Notes under the pieces: generated by a model
Databases searched by the model: none
Seen by the model: only the letters and a program-made list of their open reading frames with translations
Told to the model about the DNA's origin: nothing
DNA from: Neelides folsomi
Lineage: Eukaryota > Arthropoda > Collembola > Neelipleona > Neelidae
Direction of reading: 5' to 3'
Length of the DNA: 60,898 bases
Assembly: GCA_034687125.1 (NCBI GenBank)
Contig: JAQGBZ010000367.1
Coordinates: forward strand, 1 to 60,898
Position numbers and translations under genes: made by a program
Part shown: piece by piece, positions 25,285 to 38,823 of the stretch
Position numbering within the stretch: the first letter of the stretch is position 1
Layout: each line of letters begins with the position of its first letter

Positions 25285-25937
25285 TTTTAAAAATTATTTG
25301 TGTACTTTTATTTTTTCTTTCTTAAATTGATCTAAATTCTCATCCATATTTATGCTTTTTCTTATCAAATTGTAATCTAAATGTTAATGTTTGTATAACA
25401 GAATTGGATTAAAATAAATGAATAGTGATATGAAATGAGAAATGAGAACTATTAATTATTGACAAGGTTAATAGCTACTCGACATTTATGAGATCCGATA
25501 ATTATTTATATCATACTTGTGTGGTATAAATAATTATACAAGGTTTGCTTTGAGAAATTGATTGGGAGTTTTTTAGTGAATCGTATCATTTTTATTTTTC
25601 AATTTATTATTCTAAATCTACCAATCTGCAAAAGAAAATAGTATTTGTTTATTTGTTAAACACCATAATTACAAGTACTTTATAATGAACACTATTAACA
25701 CATTTATTAATAATGTTCCTTATAGCTTGAATTCGGTTTGTTTCAAGTTTCAATACAAGGTTGTATTATATTTACAAAGTATTCACATTTCACATAGGTT
25801 AGGTTACAACATTTTGGTTTGAACACACAGATTGTTGTAGGTATCTTACATATTTAATTACATAATTACAGATACATATAATTAATATATAGTATTTATA
25901 AAGCAATGGTTAGACTTTAAACAATATCAATAAATAT
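25285..25937. other. AT-rich intergenic region
   Basis: Should hold the astacin promoter (25285-25600) and the 3' flank of the PEX11 gene. A TATAAATA on the minus strand near 25503-25510 is about 220 bases upstream of the astacin start and is only a weak candidate. Confidence 0.4.
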
Positions 25938-27066
25938 CTAAATAGTAATTGAAATATACTGCAGAATAATTCCAATGATTGTGCTAAGCATTCCGACAAT
26001 CCCAGTAGATCCTTTATCAAGTGTGATGACTCCAAGAATATTCAATGGAAGAAGAATATCAAGGGAATTTTTGAGAAAATCAAAACAAATGCCGGGATAA
26101 GACAAAACACAATTTCCAAAATTTCTTAGCTTCCCAATTTGCTTTATGTCAAATTCACTGCCGCAATATTTGCTTTGTAACTTTTTACGGTAAATTTTTG
26201 TAAATTGGCATATATTTCTTATCATTTCAAGTACAATCGAATACAACCAAAATTTAGTAGCAATCAAATCCCATTTTTCATCATTAACGATTTTTGGAGA
26301 AATCATACCAATTTTAACAAGACACACAAAATGGTCAATAATCATAAAAATTGCATTCGAGATTTCTGAAAGTGCAGCTGTCAAATTTATTTCCCGATCC
26401 GATGATTTTGAATTTAAAGGTTCTTGGAGAGTTTCAAAAAATCTTCCAAATCTGAGGACTATTGAAATAAATATAAATATAATTGGAGTTCTTTATTTAA
26501 TATAATAAATATAATTAAATATTGCCAATCAGTTCTTTAGTATTTTATTACTTCTTCTCATGAGTCCTAAACATTCGTCAAGATTGTTTGCCCGTTGTGC
26601 TCCATTCAAATTTCCGTTTTTGTTTAATTTGTAACATACAAGTTTACTTGTATATTGGATCAGTCTGAAAGGTATGAAAATATACTTTTAATTATACTCC
26701 CTTATTGCCAAAAGGTTGGCGCGCTCCCTGGTTTGACAACTTTCCTTCATTCCAAAAAGTACTAGGCATGTATTTTGTATTTAGAATTATTTTCTAAAAA
26801 CTTAATTTTTATTATATTGATTAACTCTTTTGCCATTAATTTTCCTTTCCCCATTTAAATTAGAAAAGGGGCCATTGGTGAGAAAATGAGGAGATAAATG
26901 AAGGAAAGTTGTTAAACCAGAGAGCGCGCCAACCTTTTGGCAATAAGGGAGTATATCATAAGTTAACCTTATATTTAAATATGGAATTATTTAAACGAAG
27001 AAATTTTCACCTAAACAACTTATCTCGTCCTGAAGTTTGGTTGTTAAATTTTACATACGCTTCCAT
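25938..27066 (-). CDS. Pex11: Peroxisomal membrane protein PEX11
   Basis: Three exons (27066-27011, 26664-26552, 26458-25938) join in frame to 229 codons. The N-terminus MEAYVKFNNQTSGRDKLFRLIQYTSKLV is the amphipathic start typical of PEX11 (xAxVxFxxQTxGRDKxxRxxQY), followed by ILRFGRFFETL. Later come two membrane-associated stretches, around SEISNAIFMIIDHFVCLVKIG and the C-terminal IVGMLSTIIGIILQYISI. The length matches the family (about 230-250). PEX11 tubulates and divides peroxisomes. Intron 1 (27010-26665) contains a MITE at 26693-26955. Confidence 0.87.
26693..26955. mobile_element. MITE with about 70-bp terminal inverted repeats in PEX11 intron 1
   Basis: Left end TACTCCCTTATTGCCAAAAG from 26695 is mirrored by the reverse complement ending at 26953. 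Similarity extends inward through GGTTGGCGCGCTC and the AACTTTCCTTCATT segment, about 60-70 bases on each side. TA at both outer ends suggests a TA target site, as in Tc1/mariner-type MITEs. No open frame inside. It is contained wholly in the intron. Confidence 0.85.
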
Positions 27067-28022
27067 TTAAACTTCCAAAAATTACTATACTGAATGAAAA
27101 TCAAATTAATGCTTATAATTATAATGAACTAAATATGATTTATTAGAAATCTTATGAAGTATTAAATCCAAATCAAGGTTGGATTCCAGCAAAATAAACT
27201 GAATATGAGATTAATAAAATACTTTTATATAAAACTAAGGTCTTGATGAAATATCCAAAATTGCAACATCTGCTAATTTTATAATTATTTACATTATTAT
27301 ATTATAGAGATTGAAATAAATATTTCAATTAATCTCTTTTTGTGTTTTTCATTTATTAGATTCTTATATTATTGTAACTTTAATGTTCTGCCTGAAACTA
27401 TATATTTATTCTTGATATATTACTTATGTACTTATCTTTTAGTAAATCAGATTAAGTTGGAATTAAGTGTGCCAATCAATCAAATAAAACAGTTGTGTGA
27501 AAATGAATTTATTATTATTACAACTGGAATTAAAATATTAATACATATATAAATTATAAATTTGAATTTAGATCATTATAAAAATTATAATAAATCCATC
27601 ATACAATTTATTATCAATCTTATATTAAATATTTGTGAATTAACCTGGAAAGATTGAATAACACATTTTTACAAGATTCAATTATTTTCAAATTATAAAA
27701 GGAAAAATTATATATCTAAAGAACAGAAATTTTAATACAAAAAATATATAATTTTACTATAATAATTACATTAACAGTAAAGAAAGAGTACTATACTGTA
27801 CATATAAGTATAAAGAAAAACCAATATGTTACTACTATAATGTTAAATATATTAACGACAAGAAAATATAAGAGATAATAATCATAAATTTTTTTGCTGA
27901 GCAAACTTAATTTAAATGAAATTATTATTATTCACTTTACAATTGGACCCATATTATTATTATTATTAGTTGATCCTCGTGAGTAATTTTCACTTTTTGG
28001 TTATAATTTTTTGATTTTAAAA
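27067..28022. other. AT-rich intergenic region
   Basis: PEX11 promoter side and 3' flank of the next minus-strand gene. A 70-codon frame at 27340-27552 is not supported. Confidence 0.4.
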
Positions 28023-28595
28023 TTAAATATCATCCTCATCTGTTTCGTCGTCATTATCTGATTTATTTCCTCCTTCAATTTCATGGAGCGAAGTAATGAC
28101 CAACGAATGACGACTCGCCCTTTTCATTCTAAATCTTTCTGTATCGACCCTCAATGCTTCTTGAGTATTTTCAAACGATTTCAAATGAGATTCTGAGCAT
28201 TCTATAAAATATGTAATAATTAATAAATAATTGTGGTCATCTAAATTATTAAAAAAATCCAAAGTCAATTTAATCTTAAAGTTAAGTGGCCAACCTTTAA
28301 TTTTTTCTCTCAATTCCATTATCGAACCTTGAGTTACTTCCTTTGAATTTCGTTGTCTTAGAGTTCCGTTATCTTCGGGTTTTGGAAGAGAATTCCTGAG
28401 AGTGACAAATGTCTTTGTCATTTCTTTATTCAATTTTTCAATTTCTCCTTGTTGTTTAGAAATACGATTAAATATGGAAATGCATGGGAAACAAAGTGGA
28501 AGAAACTTTGAGTCCAAATCAACTGCCAGCGTTTCAGCCAATCTATTCGTTTTTTGCATCTTGGCTTTCTTTGCACGACATATAGAACAACTCAT
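28023..28595 (-). CDS. Small unknown protein with paired CxxC motifs and coiled coil
   Basis: Starts MSCSICRAKKAKMQK at 28595. Two CxxC pairs (CSIC near residue 3, CFPC near 35) suggest one zinc site; a coiled-coil stretch follows (KQQGEIEKLNKEMTKTFVTL) and the protein ends in a very acidic tail (KSDNDDETDEDDI). The favoured model has two exons, 28595-28295 and 28201-28023, giving 159 codons and joining REKIK directly to ECSESHLKSFENTQ. The intron (donor GTTGGC, acceptor TTTATAG) is 93 nt, has no stop and is in frame, so an unspliced 190-codon product is equally open. No family recognised; probably intracellular as no signal peptide is seen from this start. Confidence 0.6.
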   Translation of the reverse strand: MSCSICRAKKAKMQKTNRLAETLAVDLDSKFLPLCFPCISIFNRISKQQGEIEKLNKEMTKTFVTLRNSLPKPEDNGTLRQRNSKEVTQGSIMELREKIKGWPLNFKIKLTLDFFNNLDDHNYLLIITYFIECSESHLKSFENTQEALRVDTERFRMKRASRHSLVITSLHEIEGGNKSDNDDETDEDDI

Positions 28596-29903
28596 ATTGA
28601 ATAAATTTATTAAAATAATTTGCTTATTAAATATTAAATCCAGATTAATCTTATTCGCTTGTTTGTTAAATTTTAACTTTAATTTTAAGTATGTGTGAGT
28701 TCTTTCAATAATGAGAGGACAATAAGAGAAATGCTTAGAACTCAAAATATTAAAGCCGAAGAAATAAAGCTAATACATTTATTCCATGTTATATATTTTA
28801 TCTCCATTAAGTTTATTGATTGTCAGATACAAAACTATTTCGGGTATTTATTTTATGAATTAATGGAACATGCAAAAGTCGAAATTCCTATTAGGCGCAT
28901 GGCCCAACGTTACTTTTTTTGAGTGTAGGACTGGGAATGTAAAGTTAAGAATGTCGTAAATAAGAAATATATAATAAGAATATGGAAAGCATCTACTTGT
29001 TTTCTTATACAAATACATATCTGTATTTATATAAGTTATAAGTTATAACATTGGAAATCCTATTCAAAAAGCCTGAGCTACTTTTACATAAATTGAAGGG
29101 TAAGAGAAAAACTTGATTTCCTTTTAATGGAATTGAGATGGGGAGATTGGTCAGATTGCGACCTCAAGATAATCATAATAGAAAAAGATTTCCCTTAATC
29201 TCAATTGACATCTGGAAATCAATTTTTGGTCTTAGGAGAGAAATGAGGGAATTAGGTGTTAAAGATCAAATGCAAATGCGATATAAAAGGAGCGTGCTTG
29301 ATAGAATATTTACTTATTATGGAATTGTATGGAACTACTGTCAAGTTGTTTAATAGCGTCGTGACGTAAAACCTTAATTTTAATATTTTGTTATCAGAAC
29401 AAACCATCCGATTAACGTCACTATAAAGTAATTGACCGATGATGTTATTATTAAAATCATAACACATATATAAGGAATTGTTATTTATGTATTTATTATG
29501 ATCATAATTACAGATAAATAATTAAAATTGATTGTTATAAATTGTTTTTTTTTTCAAAATAATTAAAATATAAAAATTGTATATTGTAAATTACATAGGA
29601 GTATAATATTAGTTAATTATATAATGATTTTTTGGGATAATTTTTCACTTAGTTTTATTATTTACATCATATAGAACATTAATTATTTAGCCAATTAATA
29701 AACGGATTGTATAATTTAGTAGAATTAATGCATTAAAAGTTAATAAATATTATAATAATTCATTTTGGTATATATATTAGAAGGTATGGTAGAAAATTTA
29801 TGATTGACAAAATATAAATACAGAATAACAAGATAAAAAAATTGACAAGGCCAAATTAACAAGGTTTGCTATTGGGCAGGAATTATTAAATTTTAAAAAT
29901 TCA
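28596..29903. other. 1.3 kb AT-rich intergenic region
   Basis: A 71-codon plus frame at 29138-29353 (MGRLVRLRPQDNHNRK) is more basic and less AT-biased than its surroundings but has no splice context or recognisable domain. Nothing else is seen. Confidence 0.35.
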
Positions 29904-31450
29904 TTATTTTTTCATTGCTTTATAAAATTCTTCAAGGAATGTTTGAAGGTTCATTGTGGCGTCGTTTTCTTTCATCTTCATATATTTCTCATAAACTTCT
30001 TTTGAATTGACCGATCTTTTGAATGATGTTAAAAAGGTTCATGGACTCTTGGGTTGTTTTTCACCCTTTGAAGAGCTGTGTGTACTCGTTGTAAAAATGA
30101 AGTTTCTTTAAGTTGTTCCAAGGTACGATTTGAACTGATGAATTGGGGAAAATGGAGATTGAGAGTTCTTCAACGAGTGCCATTTTGGTCAGGGCGTTGT
30201 TTAGCATGGGTGTTGCGAGTTCTTTGGGGATCGGGACATCAATGGTGAGGACTTTTACAAAGCTGAATTTCCTTGGAATGTAATTCCCAATTGTTCCCAA
30301 TTTTAATTCCCTGTTCGCGGTTTGGGATCTCAAGTTAAATGACTCGATCGCCTTCTTCGGTGGAGTGGTCTCATTAATGAAGGCGAAAAGATTTCCAAAG
30401 TCGGTTGGGTTCCACCTAAATAGGAAGTAAATAAACATTAATTAGGTTTGTACCAATTAAATAAAAAATGTTTAACTCAATTACATAGTTTAACTCAATT
30501 AGTACAATTTGTTATTGACTCAATTAGTAATTACAATAATTACAATGTACATTTAAGTACATAAAGAATTGTAAGGAAATCTATTAGTTCCAATTGTTAA
30601 ATTAATGGCAATTTTAATTATTGTATTTTTATTGGCATATTTGTGACTTACATCTGGAGTGAATAAAATCCTAAAAAATTAATTTTCAGGTGTTGGAAGT
30701 CCCTTCTGTACCAATATTCTTTCAGATCTTCAAACTCATCAACCACGTCGCATATGAGATAAAGGTTTTGAAGCTGAGGGGCGAATTCCGAGATCGTCTT
30801 CAGCGTTGTACGGAAGATCCGGTCAGAGCTCAAATTACCATGGAGGTTCACGTAAACAGTTTGAACATTTGGACTCATCTTGATAATGTCCTGGGAAAGG
30901 AACAAATTTTCCTCAGCCGCTTGACACCCAACGTGGTAGCTCAAGATTTTCAAAGATCGCAATTCTTCTACCCCATACAGACTCTTGCGTCTTTTCTCAG
31001 AACAGAATCGGGGCGTATTTTCCACTTCGTAATTCCAGTCAGCCATTTTAAGATCCACCAAATTGGGGAAATCTCTAAAGAGCATTCTTTTAAGCGATTT
31101 GGGGTCAACCCGATCCGTTGGTTTCGCTCGACCATTTATTTTCAGTTTCCCCTCAAGGACAAAATGGAATGCGAGGTTCAGACGTTTCGTTTTCTTCCCA
31201 ACAAGGTCGACAAACTCTTGGTAAATCGGGTCTGAGAAATCCAACGACTTGTTAAGAAAGAATTTGAAAAAGTCGTGAAGGAGAAGTTGGTCTTTGAAAA
31301 CTGAAGTGAACTTTACTTGTGCGCGATTTTGAAATCGGAGTTTGTGAATTGTGAGATCTCGTTTTGTAATCCGCTTCCTTCTTCCAGTATGAATTAACCA
31401 GCCAGAAATTCACGGCGTCTTTGATCTCCATCACCTCAAAGATTTTTCTT
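29904..31450 (-). pseudogene. F-box/LRR-like gene with a frameshift in the F-box region
   Basis: Reading on the minus strand from about 31450: IVRKIFEVMEIKDAVNFWLVNSYWKKEA resembles the second half of an F-box (substrate-receptor domain of SCF ubiquitin ligases). The frame then shifts once near 31370, and the correct continuation (LRFQNRAQVKF, then SVFKDQLLLHDFFKFFLNKS) runs into a leucine-rich-repeat-like region to a donor at about 30651 (GTAAGT). The second block 30417-30065 (MWNPTDFGNLFAF to TQLFKG) is followed by a stop at 30061-30063 unless a 49-nt intron (30064-30016) is spliced; that splicing restores the frame to RSVNSKEVYEKYMKMK and ends at 29904. The first F-box half and start codon were not found. 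One firm lesion makes this a probable pseudogene; a sequence error would restore a gene. Confidence 0.55.
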
Positions 31451-31787
31451 ACAATCTATTATGACATTATGAGAAATTAGTTAATAAGTAATAGTTAGAA
31501 TTTTAATGAATGAATTGAATGTTTAGTTTTGATCTTAAAATATGTTTATGGCTTATGGTAAGGGGTCATTGATCCTAATGTTATAAGTAAGAAGTATTTT
31601 GTAATTAGAATGTAAAGGGATACCAGGATATTCTGCATTGGATTGAATCCGTATAATCGTACAATGAAAGTTTTTTAAATCTAACAATTTAATAATGCAT
31701 TCATCATCAACTATGATACAAAATTATATTAATTCATTATTAACATTTTTGTAATCAATTCGAACATCTTGAGCTTCTTTGATATTA
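31451..31787. other. Intergenic, 3' flank of cathepsin L gene 1
   Basis: AT-rich. The part near 31690-31787 is similar to the 3' flank of the truncated cathepsin copy at 3719-3800. Confidence 0.45.
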
Positions 31788-33575
<1,788 letters not shown>

Positions 33576-33621
33576 CTTATTGCAAAAAATTCTATCGTAG
33601 AATGGCAAAATTATTATGAGT

Positions 33622-33628
33622 TTATATA
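33622..33628 (-). promoter_or_regulatory. TATA box of cathepsin L gene 1
   Basis: TATATAA on the minus strand, 47-53 bases before the start codon. The same placement is seen at gene 2 and at the orphan first exon, which strengthens the call. Confidence 0.65.
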
Positions 33629-33936
33629 TGGAATGGAATTAATTAATTACCCTTTAACATCTGTTTTACATTTACAAAATGATTTATTTGATTTTAAAGG
33701 TTAAAATCATTATTAGCTTATAGGCGAATAATTTAATTTCAATTGCTAGGAGCAACTGAAAATATGGTTAGTTTATAATCACTATTTTAATTAGACTTCC
33801 AAATCTTAATTACAATTAGCATGTTGTTACTATGTACTATGTACCTACTACCTACATACTTTCGCGTCGTTTAAGCTCTTGGCATCCCGTGTTTTAGAAC
33901 AACATTTAGATTAACATAACTTTAATTACTATATAA

Positions 33937-34177
33937 AGGGTTTATAAAGTACTGACAAATAGGGCATAAAAATAGTATCTATGAAAATTAAATGGAATTA
34001 TATTAACTTTCTTAAGTAATTTTACAAAATTGAATTCAATTTCCATATCTTTTAAATGGAAAGGCAAAAATGATTGAGTTCAATTCGAACATTTGTTAAG
34101 TAAAAGAACTAAGTTGTTTAAATTGACATTCTTATAGTAACTGCGCTATTCCTAATTTTCCTTACTTTATAAACCCT
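33937..34177. mobile_element. MITE-like element with 15-bp inverted ends
   Basis: AGGGTTTATAAAGTA at 33937-33951 is perfectly reverse-complemented at 34163-34177. The end resembles the CAGGG/AGGGT starts of Tc1/mariner-type elements. No coding frame inside the 240-base unit. Confidence 0.65.
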
Positions 34178-34208
34178 GTGTAGATTACAAAATAGCGAAT
34201 ACTCGCAT

Positions 34209-34402
34209 TATACAATCTCATTGGTTTTAAAGTAAACATAGGGCTAATCTTGTTGCCATAAGAAGGACTATTTATAGCATCATTTCTATGTTAAATAGCA
34301 AGATTTGAATTCGGCACAATTATTATTATTTCGAAATATTTAATTCGAAATTGGCAACAAGAATAGCCCCAATGTTTACTTTAATATCAATGAGATTGTA
34401 TA
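34209..34402. mobile_element. Foldback element with about 50-bp inverted repeats
   Basis: Left arm 34209-34258 (TATACAATCTCATTG, AAAGTAAACAT, CTTGTTGCCA) is mirrored by 34352-34402 with few mismatches, leaving a 93-base centre. Ends are TATA..TATA. It lies between the two intact cathepsin genes. Confidence 0.8.
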
Positions 34403-34651
34403 GTAAGGTGCACAGATTAAAAGCTACTTTCCATTAGCTACACACTACTCTTATAATTAATATAGAATATTTTTCAATTAAATACCTAAACACTGTCCAC
34501 TTATGTATATTTATGGTAACATGAAATTAAATTTGAAATTTTTTGTGCTGATTGTATAATTTTATTTATTTATACTCCACATCAATTTCTCAAAGATAAA
34601 ATTTACACGCGACAATTGACATACTGAAAGAGTATTATAAATTTTTACGCT

Positions 34652-36284
34652 TTAGATTAAGCCTCCATTTGGGAAAGATATATGTGATTCGACTCCGCAG
34701 ACATTGAATCCACGAGCAACGGCTCCAAAACCATCCTTGCCCCATCCTTGCCCATGAGAATTTTTTACAAGCCAATAATCTTTTCCATCATCTGTTGTTC
34801 CATATCTTTTTAATATACAAAAAATTAAGTTAATGTAAAGTTAAAACGGTGCTCATTATTGTCTTTTTATTTTTAAGTGTAATTTGAATAAGTACCCAAC
34901 AACATTAATTGCATGATTTGTTGAATTTGGATCGCAACTTGATGCATCAGCGTAAAAGATACTTTTACCATCATAATCTGCAAGTGCTTGAACCCAATTG
35001 ATTGAAATTGAAATCTACGTAATTATATTGAAACACATTACATTAAATAATCAATTGATTAATATATCCCATGAATATAATTTAATTTAACGTTGTTTTA
35101 CTGGTTGAACTGAAGTAACTTCTTTCATTGACAAAGCATTAGCAGCAGTGTCTTTTGATTGGATAACGTAAGTTCCAGGATTTGAAAATTTAATAGGAAC
35201 TCGGCAATCTGATGATTCTTTGCATGCTTGGTATGGCTCTTATAATTTAAAAAATTTTATTATTTATATTTTTTCATAAAATTACTATTGCTTAAATTAT
35301 TATTGGAATTTGAACTAACCATCTGCTCTTTCTACATTTTCGTATGTGTAAGGATAACAATCTTCAGCATCAACTCCTCCAAGTTTGGATGAATATTTAA
35401 TTCCTAGGAAGGAATCACCACCAGCATCACAATTATCTCCATGTCCTATCACATTAATAAATAGACTTTCTTTTTCCTTATACTGTAGATTGAATTATTA
35501 TAATGACAGTTTTTAGCAAATTTAAGTTGGAACACACCGGCACATTCAAAAATATTTGTTGGACTCAAAACTACAGCTTTTTTTGATTGAATTGCTTGAA
35601 GACCTTCAAGTGAAGCCGCCTATTAATAATTGTATAAAATTAATATTTTAAAATTTAAATTGTTTCTAATATCATTTTTCACTGTTGTAATAAAATATTA
35701 ATGTAATTACTGCTGAAAATGCCCAACAAACACCGCAACCTCCTTGATTTCTAGCAGGAAGAACATTTCCTGCTTTAATGTGATCGACGGTGGAGGGAAC
35801 TTTAACTCCTTTATATTTGTAAAACCCAACTTCGTTGTCAGCAGTAAAATTTTTATAAACGAGCTTTGTTTTCAAATGATACATTTCTTGGTATTCTTCC
35901 CATGTGATATCAGCAAATCCGTTAATAGCTAAAATCATAATAATCACAATAATAAACCAAGAATAGGAATAAGCATGTTAACATTTAATTTTTAAATTTA
36001 CCTGGTCCTGATACAACGAATCCGTTACTAATCTTTGGTTCGGCTTTGTTTGCTTCTTCAACTTGTTCCAATTTTTTCATGAAGATTCCTTTTCTCATAT
36101 TTTCTTCTTCTGGAGTTTGGTATGTTTTGTTATATTTGGTCTTTTAATTATAAAATTTTGATTAATTATAAGTTTATATTAATTACATTTTAACATTATT
36201 TTATACCTTAAATTCATCCCATTTTGATAAAGAAATTGGTGTAGCAATAGCAGAACCAATCACTAACAATAATAAAAACTTCAT
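34652..36284 (-). CDS. Cathepsin L-like cysteine protease, gene 2
   Basis: Eight exons join in frame to 350 codons: 36284-36207, 36140-36002, 35928-35711, 35619-35538, 35445-35320, 35238-35102, 35014-34896, 34805-34652. Exons 1-5 and 7 have exactly the lengths of gene 1. Signal peptide MKFLLLLVIGSAIA, I29 propeptide (WDEFKTKYNKTYQTPEEENMRK), mature domain from VPSTVDHIKAGNVLPARNQ. Catalytic Cys140 (GCGVCWAFS), His in TNHAINVVG, Asn in KNSHGQGWG are all kept. Compared with gene 1 many surface residues differ, so the two have probably diverged in substrate preference. A stretch in exon 3 (35750-35900) is identical to the adjacent pseudogene. Confidence 0.92.
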
Positions 36285-36330
36285 TTTCAATGGAATTTTT
36301 ATTGTATAGAATTATTTTTGAATTTTCTGT

Positions 36331-36337
36331 ATTTATA
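36331..36337 (-). promoter_or_regulatory. TATA box of cathepsin L gene 2
   Basis: TATAAAT on the minus strand, 47 bases before the start codon, in the same position as at gene 1. Confidence 0.6.
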
Positions 36338-36810
36338 TTCATGTTTAAATTAATTAAAATCTTAATTGATCGATACGTCTGGTTTTAATTCGATAAATTA
36401 TAATTAAAGAATGATTTATTTGTTAAAACATCTACATTAATTTTTTATTTATTAATACGAACGTTAAAATGGGATAATAATATATGGCAATGTTTATGGA
36501 ATATTAGATACGTGTAATTTTAATTTATTATATTTATACCATTCGATTTCTCGCGGTTATCGGAATTTAGTCATAATTAGTAATTACTATATTATTATTC
36601 CGCTAAATGTGACCTTACAATTTTATATCTTAATGATCAATTTAATATTCAACAACTATTCCGTCCTCCATCTGTTAATTTCGATTCAAACATATTTTTG
36701 GTTAAAACTTCATTTTTAAATTGCTACCATCGCCATTTATTTGTGAGAAATGTTAAATGCGGTTTAAATAGCCTTATAGCATAGCATACAATACAAACGA
36801 TAATTATCAC
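36338..36810. other. Upstream flank of cathepsin L gene 2
   Basis: AT-rich, contains repeat copy B at 36662-36738. No gene is seen. Confidence 0.45.
36662..36738 (-). repeat. Dispersed repeat copy B, upstream of cathepsin L gene 2
   Basis: Reverse-complement match of the 2120-2193 segment with a few substitutions. It lies about 380 bases upstream of the gene 2 start, in the same orientation relative to the gene as copy A to the truncated cathepsin. Confidence 0.65.
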
Positions 36811-38139
36811 TTATCTATATTCCCCAGTGCAGAAATTGCCTCCATTTGAGAAAGAAATACGTGATTCAATTCCACATACATTGAATCCACAAGCAACCAT
36901 TCCAAAACCATCTTTACCCCAATCTTTCCCGTGAGAATTCTTTACACGCCAATAGTCTCTTCTATGGTCCTTTGTTCCATATCTTTTAAATAATATTAAA
37001 TATATAATTATTTTGAACTAAAAACGATTGAATTGAAAGAATTGTTACATAAATATGTGGTTGAATGTTACTTTAATTTGATTTATCACTAGAAAATATC
37101 GAGTAATTCAAACTATGTATAGCATATCATATAATATAAGTATATAGCAAATATGTAATTACCTAACAACGTTAATGACATGATTGGTTTCCCTTGGATT
37201 GCAAGTTGAAGCATCATAGAGTAAAAAATGATTTTACCATCATGATCTAAAAAAGCTTCAATAAATTTGACAGCAACGGAAATCTAAATATATAGAAACA
37301 CCTTTTATTATAATTTGATATAAAGGAAAAATTGTTTCATTGATAAAGTATTAGCAGCACTGTTCTCTCCTTGAACGACATAAGTACCGGGCTTTGAAAA
37401 TTTAATGATAACCTGGCAACTTTTTGATTCTTAACATTTTTATACGGCTCTATTTAAATAGAAATATACTAGGTATATATACTACAATTATGATAACGAT
37501 ATTTTTTAAATGTTTGAATAAATAATGTTCCAAAAAAGTTACCATCTTCTCTTTCAGTATTTCCGTATGTGTAAAGATAACATTTTTTAGCATCAAGTCA
37601 TCGAAGCTTAGCTGAATAAGCAATTGCTTAAAATGAATCACCACCGACATTACAATTATCTCCAAATCTTATCAAATGTAATATTAATAATAAATGTTAA
37701 TACATTTATATAATATGTATGCTCATACATTTTAAAAATGCGAGTTTTATATATTTTAAATTTTACCGCACCGGCACATTCAAAAATATTAGTTGGACTC
37801 AAAACTACAACTTTTTTTGATTGAATTGCCTGAAGACCTTTAAGGGAACCTGCTTATTATTTGTAAATAACAAAATATATTTTTTAATTCATATTTTATT
37901 TAATATTATAAGCACATATTAATTAGTGTTTTTGTAATGAAATTTTACAGCTGAAAATGCCCAACAAAGTCTGCAACTTCCTTGTTTATCTAGCAGGAAG
38001 AACATTTCCTGCTTTAATGTGATCGACGGTGGAGGGAACTTTAACTCCTTTATATTTGTAAAACCCAACTTCGTTGTCAGCAGTAAAATTTTTATAAACG
38101 AGCTTTGTTTTCAAATGATACATTTCTTGGTATTCTTCC
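36811..38139 (-). pseudogene. Cathepsin L-like pseudogene
   Basis: Tandem copy of gene 2 without exons 1 and 2. The exon 3 remnant ends abruptly at 38139 within the ITWEEYQ region and runs into unrelated sequence. A frameshift follows AGNVLPAR before the active-site Cys, several exons carry indels, and splice sites are damaged (for example around 37260-37440). The His region (NHVINVV) and Asn region (KNSHGKDWG) are still recognisable. The last exon ends NGGNFCTGEYR instead of NGGLI. Bases 37989-38139 are identical to gene 2 bases 35750-35900 (151 nt), whereas the rest is roughly 80 percent similar by eye, which points to recent gene conversion of that segment. Confidence 0.85.
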
Positions 38140-38823
38140 TAGGCGCGGTCCCAGGATTTGAGAAGGGTCACGGATCCAATATTTAATGAAAATTATTTAC
38201 ATATTTATGATAATTTATTTTTTAATTTTAGATAGTTGTTTTTATAAATTTTTGCGATATTTATTTAATAATAATTGAAATCGGGATAATTAGGGCCCGA
38301 ATTTTTTTTAATCAAATTAGTTCATACATTTGGGACCTACAGGTTTCGAGAATTGTAATTGGCAATAAGGACTGTTAATTCCGTTAATTAGAATATTTGA
38401 TGTCACAATATTTTAAATTTGGAAATCCAATACATGAGGGAATAAGCAAATAAAATTAACTGCATTTAAATATTTTGAAGTAGTTCTAATTGATTCCGAA
38501 TTAAAAGTTTTCATCATAAAAACAATAAGATAATTAATATTAGACATTTAATTTTTAAATATTAAATTTCAGGTTTCAGGTGCGATTCCAAGAAAAGGTC
38601 CAAATAAATGCTGGATTTCTGACTTACTTCGAGAAGATTGCTTGGAAAAGTATACCATTCCCGATGCAGTGAATAAGGACTTGAACTCGTTTTGAATCTC
38701 TTAAAAATTATTTAAGAGATAGGGGTGCTTTGGAGTATTGAAAGTTATGTGGACTAGGGCCGCATAGTTATGTTTGCATTGAGTTTGGTGCTAGAACCAT
38801 TAACAAACGTAAGGATTCAACTT

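Larger units (their letters stand above)
33629..34651. other. Spacer between cathepsin genes, holding two foldback elements
   Basis: Apart from the two elements listed at 33937 and 34209 it is plain AT-rich DNA: the upstream flank of gene 1 and the 3' flank of gene 2. No gene is seen. Confidence 0.5.

Noticed and set aside
29138..29353. 71-codon plus frame MGRLVRLRPQ
   Set aside because: Basic and somewhat gene-like, but no upstream or downstream exon, no domain, no homologue in the window.
30690..31235. 181-codon plus frame opposite the F-box-like gene
   Set aside because: Antisense of the leucine-rich coding region; minus-strand frame has consistent splice sites and LRR-like pattern.
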